Of a DNA stretch of 49,952 nucleotides, positions 43,603-49,952 are shown one piece after another. Below the pieces are notes generated by a model. That model was not told the DNA's origin. It did not search any database and worked only from the letters and a program-made list of their open reading frames with translations. Within the stretch, counting starts at the first letter, position 1. Each line of letters opens with the position of its first letter. Origin of the DNA: Rickettsiaceae bacterium (GTDB taxonomy: Bacteria; Pseudomonadota; Alphaproteobacteria; Rickettsiales; UBA6187). The position numbers were made by a program, and so were the translations under genes. Location of the stretch: contig JAJONM010000005.1 in assembly GCA_021323415.1 (NCBI GenBank), positions 1-49,952 on the forward strand. The letters run 5' to 3'.

Positions 43603-44826
43603 ATGACTAATAAATTAAAATTACCAGTATACATGGACTACCAGGCAACAACGCCTATGGACCCGCGTGTTTTTGAAGAAATGAAACCGTATTTCTTAGA
43701 AAAATTCGGTAACCCACATTCACGTGGCCATGCTTATGGATGGGAAGCAGAAGAAGCAACTGAAAAAGCACGTGAACAAGTTGCGGATTTAATCGGTGCA
43801 AACCCGAAAGAAATAATTTTTACATCGGGGGCAACCGAATCCAATAATATGGCGATTAAAGGTGTTGCACATTTTTATGGCGAGAAGAAGAATCACATAA
43901 TCACAATTGCCACCGAGCATAAATGCGTGATCGACACTTGCCGCCATTTGGAACTGGAAGGTTTTCAGGTTACTTATTTACCAGTAAAAACAAATGGGCT
44001 TATTGACCTTGCCGAACTAGAAAAAGCTATCACGGATAAAACAGCGATAGTTTCAGTTATGGCCGTAAATAACGAAATAGGTGTAATACAGCCATTAAAA
44101 GAAATTGGCGCAATATGCCGTAAACACGGCGTGTTTTTCCATACCGATGCTGCACAAGGCTTTGGCAAGATTCCGATTAATGTTGAAGAAATGAACATTG
44201 ATTTGATGAGTATCTCCGGCCATAAAATTTATGGGCCAAAAGGAGTTGGCGCTTTGTTTGTAAGACGTCGCCCGCGTGTCCGCATCAACCCGTTAATTAA
44301 TGGCGGCGGACAGGAAAGAGGCTTGCGCTCTGGCACACTACCTACCCCCCTGATTGTAGGCCTTGGTGCTGCCGCTGAAATAGCGCGCAATGAAATGGCT
44401 GAAGAAAACATACGCTTAAAGCATCTGTTTGATAAATTATATAAAGGCATGGTAGGGAATGTGCCGGATGTATTTTTAAATGGTGATTTGGAAAACAGGA
44501 TACCTGGCAACTTAAATTTAAGCTTCGCTTATATTGAAGGTGAGTCAATGATTATGGCAATCAAAGATTTGGCAGTAAGTTCTGGTTCAGCTTGTACTTC
44601 AGCTAGCTTAGAGCCATCGTATGTATTACGCGCAATAGGAGTGGGTGAAGATTTGGCGCATACTTCTATCAGGTTTGGTATAGGCCGCTTTACTACCGAA
44701 GAAGAAGTTGATTTCGCCATCGAAAAAGTAGCAGGCGCAATTGGAAAATTACGCGCAATGAGCCCATTATGGGAAATGGCGCAGGAAGGAATTGATATTA
44801 GTAAAATTGAGTGGGCAGGACATTAA
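43603..44826 (+). CDS. iscS: Cysteine desulfurase IscS
   Basis: 407 aa. PLP lysine K208 in [12 protein letters not shown], catalytic C331 in [19 protein letters not shown], and the C-terminal [16 protein letters not shown] tail that docks IscU. It moves sulfur from cysteine to IscU and to tRNA thiolation. 25 bp after the first desulfurase; a heptad hairpin starts 3 bp after its stop. Confidence 0.97.
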   Translation: MTNKLKLPVYMDYQATTPMDPRVFEEMKPYFLEKFGNPHSRGHAYGWEAEEATEKAREQVADLIGANPKEIIFTSGATESNNMAIKGVAHFYGEKKNHIITIATEHKCVIDTCRHLELEGFQVTYLPVKTNGLIDLAELEKAITDKTAIVSVMAVNNEIGVIQPLKEIGAICRKHGVFFHTDAAQGFGKIPINVEEMNIDLMSISGHKIYGPKGVGALFVRRRPRVRINPLINGGGQERGLRSGTLPTPLIVGLGAAAEIARNEMAEENIRLKHLFDKLYKGMVGNVPDVFLNGDLENRIPGNLNLSFAYIEGESMIMAIKDLAVSSGSACTSASLEPSYVLRAIGVGEDLAHTSIRFGIGRFTTEEEVDFAIEKVAGAIGKLRAMSPLWEMAQEGIDISKIEWAGH

Positions 44827-44828
44827 GG

Positions 44829-44894
44829 GTGAGTCTAGAATCAGAATCTGGAATCAAGAAAATTCTTATTCTAGATTCCAGATTCTTGATTCAC
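44829..44894. repeat. Heptad-word hairpin between iscS and iscU
   Basis: Left arm 44829-44860 and right arm 44863-44894 are near reverse complements with a very small loop, one mismatch region and one indel each side. The right arm reads TTCTAGA, TTCCAGA, TTCTTGA, TTCAC, that is, CT/CC-anchored 7-base words (CTAGATT, CCAGATT, CTTGATT). It begins 3 bp after the iscS stop. An open frame through it (from 44792) fuses it to iscU, but the natural iscU start is downstream. Confidence 0.8.
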
Positions 44895-44929
44895 TTAGCA
44901 GAAGCACAAAACAAACAGGAGACTACAAA

Positions 44930-45310
44930 ATGGCATATAGCAGCAAAGTAATTGATCACTACGACAACCCTCGTAACGTTGGTTCATTCGGCAAGGATGA
45001 AGAAGGCATAGGTACAGGACTGGTAGGCGCGCCAGCATGTGGCGACGTGATGAAATTGCAGATAAAGGTAAAAGATGGCGTAATTCAGGATGCTAAATTT
45101 AAAACATTTGGCTGCGGATCGGCAATTGCATCTTCATCACTTATTACTGAAATGGTAAAAGGAAAAAGCCTTGATGATGCTGCGGAAATAAAGAACACTG
45201 AAATAGCGCAGGAACTATCATTACCACCAGTTAAAATTCACTGCTCAGTACTTGCTGAAGATGCTATTAAGGCCGCAGTTGAAGATTATAGAAAGAAAAG
45301 TGGCCAGTAA
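44930..45310 (+). CDS. iscU: Iron-sulfur cluster scaffold IscU
   Basis: 126 aa. Cluster ligands C37 (APACGDV), C62 (FGCGSA) and C105 (KIHCSVLAED), with D39 that destabilises the bound cluster, and LPPVKIHCS, the HscA/HscB recognition region. It assembles clusters from IscS sulfur. AGGAG lies 8 nt before the ATG at 44930. Its last codons (SGQ and stop) coincide with the left edge of the next heptad element. The dedicated co-chaperone gene hscB is at 22048. Confidence 0.97.
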   Translation: MAYSSKVIDHYDNPRNVGSFGKDEEGIGTGLVGAPACGDVMKLQIKVKDGVIQDAKFKTFGCGSAIASSSLITEMVKGKSLDDAAEIKNTEIAQELSLPPVKIHCSVLAEDAIKAAVEDYRKKSGQ

Positions 45311-45365
45311 CCAGCTGCGGTTGCCAGTAAATCTGGCAACTAGTAACTGGCAACTGGCAACTTAC
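45304..45365. repeat. Heptad-word hairpin between iscU and iscA
   Basis: The right side (45334-45361) is CTGGCAA, CTAGTAA, CTGGCAA, CTGGCAA: four 7-base words in exact register, followed by CTTAC. The left side carries the complementary word TTGCCAG and a partial copy (CCAG). It overlaps the iscU stop codon and ends 12 bp before iscA. Confidence 0.78.
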
Positions 45366-45376
45366 GGAGTAAACTT

Positions 45377-45730
45377 ATGCCACTACCACCACCTATCACA
45401 ATCACAGACTCAGCAGCCAACCGCGTTCGTTCATTACTAGAAAAACGTGGTAAGCCTTCTGCTGGAGTAAAGGTTGGTGTACGTTCTGGAGGATGTTCAG
45501 GGTTATCATATACAATCGAATATGCTGACGAGATTGGAAAATTTGATGAGGTTGTCGCCTATCCTGATAACGACCATGAAGAATTTAAAGTTATAATCGA
45601 CCCCAAAGCCGTTATGTATTTAATCGGCAGCCAGATGGATTATGTTGAAGAGAAAATGAAATCAGGTTTTACTTTCAGCAACCCTAATGAAAAAGGCCGT
45701 TGCGGTTGTGGGGAGAGTTTTCACGTTTAA
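45377..45730 (+). CDS. iscA: A-type iron-sulfur carrier protein IscA
   Basis: 117 aa. The three cluster-binding cysteines are C40 (GGCSGLSY) and C109/C111 (GRCGCGESF), the A-type carrier pattern. It passes clusters from IscU to target enzymes. A GGAG site precedes the ATG. Last gene of the operon; its end overlaps the convergent dnaE by 4 bp. Confidence 0.95.
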   Translation: MPLPPPITITDSAANRVRSLLEKRGKPSAGVKVGVRSGGCSGLSYTIEYADEIGKFDEVVAYPDNDHEEFKVIIDPKAVMYLIGSQMDYVEEKMKSGFTFSNPNEKGRCGCGESFHV

Positions 45731-48700
45731 ACCTCAACCACTTCCCTCACCCCTTCTATAGCTTTTATATCCTGCAGTCTAATAGCACTCACATTATATG
45801 AATCAGGCAGCGCTACTTCAAGCTGATGGCCACCAGTTTTTACTACAACCGATATACTGGTTTTGCCTTTTACCGGCTCACCAATATTTTGTTTTAATAC
45901 ATGCAATGCAGCAACATCATCAAGGATAATTTTTATGTGATAATTATGCACTGCATCCTGCAAGTTCTTTACTGAACTAGCGGTGAGGCGTATACCTCCA
46001 TCGTCTTTCCTGGCTTCAACGTCCATAAGCAATATGGAACCCGGCTCCAGCAAATCGCGTGCATCGGAAAGCACATCTTCATTAAATATAGAAACCTCAA
46101 AAATGCCACTTGGATCAGAAAATGAAAGGGTGGCAAAACGACCACGCGGCGATGAACGCATACGTTTGGAGATCATAACCCCGGCGAGTTTAACTATATT
46201 ACTACCAGTGCCCAGACTTTCGGACATTTCAGCAAAAGGCCTCACCTTCATTTTGCGCAATATACCATCATAAATCGAAATCGGATGCTGGTTTAGATAA
46301 AGCCCTACAGCTTCAAATTCATTATTCATTCGCTCCATTGATGGCCAATCAGGAACTGGCGCTAGCTTTGGTTTAGCCGTTTCGATATGGTCATCACCAC
46401 CGAATAAACTTACCTGATTGCTGTTTTTTTCAGCACTTATAGTACTGTTATAACGAAGCGTAGCCTCAATACTTAAAAATATCTGGTTACGGTTGCTGTG
46501 CAAACTATCAAACGCCCCGGCTTTAATCAGACTTTCTAGCTGGCGTTTATTGATAGTTGAACCAGGCAAGCGCGCAGCTAAATCAAAAATATCTTTAAAT
46601 GGCTTTTTTTCCTGTTCTTTTTCAAGCACTTCCATTGCTGCAATACCCACACCTTTTAAAGCACCAAGGCCATATCTTATTGCAAGCTCACCTTCAAACT
46701 TCTCCGGTTTGAAATATGCGCCTGATTTATTAATATCAGGCGAAAGGATTTTTACTCCCTGCTCTATCGCTTCCTGGCGGAAGGTGTTAATTTTATCAGT
46801 ATCCTGAATCTCAAGATTCATTGATGCCGCGAGAAATTCTACAGGATAATGCGCTTTTAAATATGCCGTCTGATAGGAAATCAACGCATAGGCAGCAGCG
46901 TGTGATTTGTTAAATCCATAACCCGCAAATTTTGCTACCAGGTCAAATATACCGCTGGCTTTATTTTTATCGACGCCATTTTTTATTGCCCCATCAACAA
47001 ATATTTTGCGCTGAGCATCCATTTCAGATGCAATTTTCTTACCCATCGCACGGCGGAGCAAATCTGCAGCACCAAGGCTGTAACCACCCATCACCTGAGC
47101 AATTTGCATCACCTGCTCCTGATAAATTATCACCCCGTAAGTTTCTTTTAGTATCCCTTCAAGCATCGGATCTAGGTAATCCACCTCTTCCAATTCATGC
47201 TTACGGGCGATGTAGGATGGAATATTATCCATAGGACCGGGACGATACAGAGAAATAAGTGCTATAATATCATCAATGGTATCGGGCTGCATCTTACGCA
47301 GCGTATCGCGCATGCCCGCACTCTCGAGCTGGAAAACGCCGATTGAATCACCGCGGGAAAGCATCTCAAAAGTTTTTTTGTCCTCGAGCGAAATTTTTTC
47401 TATATCAATCGTAACGCCAGTTTTTCTGACTAACTGACAAGCTTTATCTATAACTGTTAGGGTTTTCAGTCCCAAAAAGTCGAATTTTACAAGACCGGCA
47501 CTTTCTGCATATTTCATTGAATATCCGCATACTGGCATATCAGAGCGCGGATCGCGATAGACAGGGACTAATTCATAAAGAGGCCTATCGGCAATTACCA
47601 CACCTGCAGCATGTGTAGAAGCATGCCGGTTTAACCCTTCCAGCTTCAAACAGATATTAACCAGATGCGATATTTCGGGCTCTTCCGCTATCATTTCCCT
47701 GAAATTTCTATCCATATCTATAGCTTTAGAGAGCGTTACAGGATCGATTGGGTTAAAAGGAATCATTTTACTGATTTTATCAATCTGGCCATATGGCATT
47801 TGCAGTACACGACCCACGTCACGGATTACTGCACGTGCCTGCAATTTTCCGAAAGTGATAATTTGTGCTACTTTATCGTAGCCATATTTACTTTGTACAT
47901 AGCGTATTACTTCCTCACGCCGCTCCTGACAAAAGTCGATATCAAAGTCAGGCATAGATACACGTTCAGGATTTAGAAAACGTTCAAAAAGAAGGCCGAA
48001 TCGTAGTGGGTCAAGACCAGTAATTTCAAGCGCCCATGCGACCACAGATCCTGCACCAGAACCACGCCCTGGCCCAAGCGGTATTCCATTTCGTTTTCCC
48101 CAGCGCATAAAATCAGATACGATAAGGAAATAGCCCGGGAAGTCCATGCGGGTAATAACATCAAGCTCAAAATTTAAACGATCAAAATATTTTTTAGAAA
48201 TTTTCTGTTTTTCTAGATCGCTCTGTCCAGGTCTGAATACCAAATTATCGAGTCGCCCCTGCAATCCTCTTTCTGCTGTCTCTTTTAGCTCTTCTGCTTC
48301 AGTCCTGCCTTCTGCACATGCAAAATGCGGCAGCATTGGCTTACTTGAGTTAGACATTACAGCGCAACGCTTAGCGATATTTACAGTATTTTCTAAAGCT
48401 TCAGGAATGTCTTCAAAAAGCGCTTTCATCTCGCGCTGGCTTTTAAAGTAATGCTCCTTGTTAATAGTTTTGCGGTCTTTTTCCGCTACATATCTTCCAT
48501 CTGCAATACATAACAAAGCATCATGTGCCTGATGCATTGATTCATCAGAGAAGAATACATCGTTAGTAGCAGCTAGCGGGATATTATGCTTATATGCTAA
48601 ATCAATTAGCACATCTTCTGCCACATCTTCTTCTTTTAAGCCATGGCGCATTAGCTCAATATAAAGGCAGTCCCCAAAAATTTTATGTAAATGAAGCAAT

Positions 48701-49179
48701 GCAATTTCAGCTTCTTCTGGCTTTTTATCTAATATTAGCTGGTTTATTGGACCTTGAGTACCGCCAGTCAAAGCAATAATACCCGCATTTAATTCCTCAA
48801 TATCTTTAATACCGACATGTGGGGCTGTGTTCTCTGGTATTTCAAAAAATGATTTATAAACTAATTTTAGCAGGTTCTTGTAACCTTGTTCATCTTTAGA
48901 AAGTAATAAAATTTTATTATAGGTTGATTCTTCATAAGACGCCTTTTTACTGCGCATATTAACATCAAGAGTGCATCCGATTATCGGTTGCACACCGCCG
49001 CTAATGCAGGCTTGTGAAAATTCAAGGGAACCGAATAGATTGCCAGTATCTGTAATAGCTACCGCTGGTGTCTTATACTTCTTGCAGAGCTCAACAATTT
49101 CTTTAGGCGCAATAGCACCTTCTAGCAGTGAATAGGAGCTATGCACCCTAAGATGGATAAATTCTGGTTCTTTGGACAT
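45727..49179 (-). CDS. dnaE: DNA polymerase III alpha subunit
   Basis: About 1150 aa replicative polymerase. PHP domain at the start (FIHLRVHSSYSLLEGAI), then the C-family polymerase core with LGPGRGSGAGSVVAWAL, PDFDIDF (two catalytic Asp), GLNRHASTHAAGVVI, and the helix-hairpin-helix with FNKSHAAAYALISYQTAYLKAH in shortened form. A C-terminal OB-fold segment (VKLAGVMISKRMRSS) contacts the template. The ATG at 49179 matches the family N-terminus; a TTG at 49215 is less likely. The delta' clamp-loader subunit gene holB appears broken in the same window. Confidence 0.96.
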   Translation of the reverse strand: MSKEPEFIHLRVHSSYSLLEGAIAPKEIVELCKKYKTPAVAITDTGNLFGSLEFSQACISGGVQPIIGCTLDVNMRSKKASYEESTYNKILLLSKDEQGYKNLLKLVYKSFFEIPENTAPHVGIKDIEELNAGIIALTGGTQGPINQLILDKKPEEAEIALLHLHKIFGDCLYIELMRHGLKEEDVAEDVLIDLAYKHNIPLAATNDVFFSDESMHQAHDALLCIADGRYVAEKDRKTINKEHYFKSQREMKALFEDIPEALENTVNIAKRCAVMSNSSKPMLPHFACAEGRTEAEELKETAERGLQGRLDNLVFRPGQSDLEKQKISKKYFDRLNFELDVITRMDFPGYFLIVSDFMRWGKRNGIPLGPGRGSGAGSVVAWALEITGLDPLRFGLLFERFLNPERVSMPDFDIDFCQERREEVIRYVQSKYGYDKVAQIITFGKLQARAVIRDVGRVLQMPYGQIDKISKMIPFNPIDPVTLSKAIDMDRNFREMIAEEPEISHLVNICLKLEGLNRHASTHAAGVVIADRPLYELVPVYRDPRSDMPVCGYSMKYAESAGLVKFDFLGLKTLTVIDKACQLVRKTGVTIDIEKISLEDKKTFEMLSRGDSIGVFQLESAGMRDTLRKMQPDTIDDIIALISLYRPGPMDNIPSYIARKHELEEVDYLDPMLEGILKETYGVIIYQEQVMQIAQVMGGYSLGAADLLRRAMGKKIASEMDAQRKIFVDGAIKNGVDKNKASGIFDLVAKFAGYGFNKSHAAAYALISYQTAYLKAHYPVEFLAASMNLEIQDTDKINTFRQEAIEQGVKILSPDINKSGAYFKPEKFEGELAIRYGLGALKGVGIAAMEVLEKEQEKKPFKDIFDLAARLPGSTINKRQLESLIKAGAFDSLHSNRNQIFLSIEATLRYNSTISAEKNSNQVSLFGGDDHIETAKPKLAPVPDWPSMERMNNEFEAVGLYLNQHPISIYDGILRKMKVRPFAEMSESLGTGSNIVKLAGVMISKRMRSSPRGRFATLSFSDPSGIFEVSIFNEDVLSDARDLLEPGSILLMDVEARKDDGGIRLTASSVKNLQDAVHNYHIKIILDDVAALHVLKQNIGEPVKGKTSISVVVKTGGHQLEVALPDSYNVSAIRLQDIKAIEGVREVVEV

Positions 49180-49274
49180 GGGATAGGTTTTACGTTTATG
49201 TATCTTAGCTGACAAAATTAGCGGGAATTTGACTTTGGCTCAAGGGAAATATGAAAGAAAATAGGTTTATAGAC

Positions 49275-49299
49275 AATAAAAAAGGCGCCAAAGGCGCCT
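49275..49299 (-). terminator. Rho-independent terminator of the rRNA operon
   Basis: On the minus strand AGGCGCC, a 3-nt loop and GGCGCCT (49283-49299) are followed by a T-rich run (49275-49283). It lies 29 bp past the 5S rRNA and 60 bp before the dnaE start region. Confidence 0.85.
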
Positions 49300-49327
49300 A
49301 TATTTATTTAAAAGCTTGCTTACTAAG

Positions 49328-49442
49328 CCTGGCAGTGTCCTACTCTCCCGTGCCTTAAGACAAAGTACCATCGGCGCTGTAAAGTTTCACTTCCGAGTTC
49401 GAGATGGGATCGGGTGGTTCATTTACGCTATGGCCGCCAGGC
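49328..49442 (-). rRNA. 5S ribosomal RNA
   Basis: Read on the minus strand, it starts CCTGGCGGCCATAGCG, contains CCCGATCCCATCTCGAACTCGG in shortened form, and ends GAGAGTAGGACACTGCCAGG; the two ends pair. About 115 nt, normal for 5S. Ends are good to a few bases. Confidence 0.93.
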
Positions 49443-49589
49443 TAAGTAAACAAGCTCTTAATAGTCACTAGTATGACTAGTGAACTATGAATAGGTTTTG
49501 ACAATTTTTCCTAGTGTCGTCTGTATAAGCCTTCAAAACACACAACATATACAAGCTTAATACTGCATACGGCATGAATCAACGACATT
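49443..49589 (-). other. 23S-5S internal spacer
   Basis: About 147 bp without a tRNA. It holds a perfect 8-bp hairpin TCACTAGT-ATG-ACTAGTGA (49464-49482), which may be an RNase III-type processing site. Boundaries are approximate. Confidence 0.6.

Positions 49590-49952
<363 letters not shown>

Noticed and set aside
44792..44929. N-terminal extension of IscU through the heptad hairpin
   Set aside because: The extension is encoded by the repeat element and overlaps iscS. The ATG at 44930 has a good ribosome site and gives the standard IscU N-terminus.
45304..45365. CRISPR-like array from repeated CTGGCAA units
   Set aside because: Units are 7 bp without spacers and form a hairpin. No cas gene is present in the window.
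49443..49589. tRNA gene in the 23S-5S spacer
   Set aside because: No cloverleaf, T-loop or acceptor pairing could be found on either strand.

Overview
This window is an AT-rich, gene-dense chromosomal segment from an alphaproteobacterium, most likely Rickettsiales-like or a related deep lineage. Three things point there: an isc cluster with two consecutive cysteine desulfurase genes (iscR, an iscS-like gene, iscS, iscU, iscA), a CarD regulator next to a phasin, and a cytochrome bc1 operon with a Tat-type Rieske protein. The organism makes lipid A and Kdo, the folate precursors and possibly polyhydroxyalkanoate, so it is less reduced than classical Rickettsia. It uses the standard bacterial code; TGA acts as a stop, for example at petB. 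The taxonomic placement is inference.

Layout. 1-87: 3' end of an aspartate aminotransferase. 348-1993: two tandem type IV pilin-like genes; a third pilin lies alone at 23404-24174. 2068-7604 (minus): lipid A/Kdo operon of an msbA-type flippase, a DUF374 acyltransferase, waaA, lpxK and an lpxL-type acyltransferase. 7672-14999: an LRR-like hypothetical protein, YceI, ubiD coupled to a RelE/RHH toxin-antitoxin pair, a FAD-linked oxidase carrying an in-frame palindromic insertion, a second LRR-like protein, ccmC and mlaA. 15185-20995: DUF350 protein, radC, map, a CinA-type protein, lipB, tRNA-Leu(GAG) and mgtE. 21063-25635: an OmpA-like lipoprotein, hscB, mlaC, the third pilin, a small lipoprotein and a beta-barrel protein. 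25772-28712: petA, petB, a VOC protein and petC. 28811-33871: anmK and a two-way folate cluster (folB, folK, folP on minus; pabC, pabB on plus). 33873-41804: a periplasmic protein, phasin, a candidate small RNA, carD, dprA, a TPR protein, a broken holB, zapE, an AEC transporter and an alpha/beta hydrolase. 42032-45730: isc operon behind a near-consensus IscR site. 45727-49179 (minus): dnaE. 49283-49952 (minus): rRNA terminator, 5S rRNA and the 3' end of 23S rRNA.

Working together: one group builds and maintains the outer membrane (lpxL/lpxK/waaA/msbA, mlaA, mlaC, OmpA, beta-barrel, YceI). Another supplies Fe-S clusters and lipoate (isc, hscB, lipB) to respiration (petABC, ccmC, ubiD). Pilins plus dprA suggest natural transformation or surface pili.

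The most unusual signal is a recurring class of hairpins. Their arms are tandem 7-base (sometimes 8-base) words, usually anchored by CT. They sit directly after stop codons, overlap stop codons, and in one case lie in frame inside a coding sequence. Each has its own word but the same architecture. Other notable items are a holB gene with an apparent out-of-frame internal deletion, a structured candidate small RNA upstream of carD, and an IscR-like operator in front of iscR.
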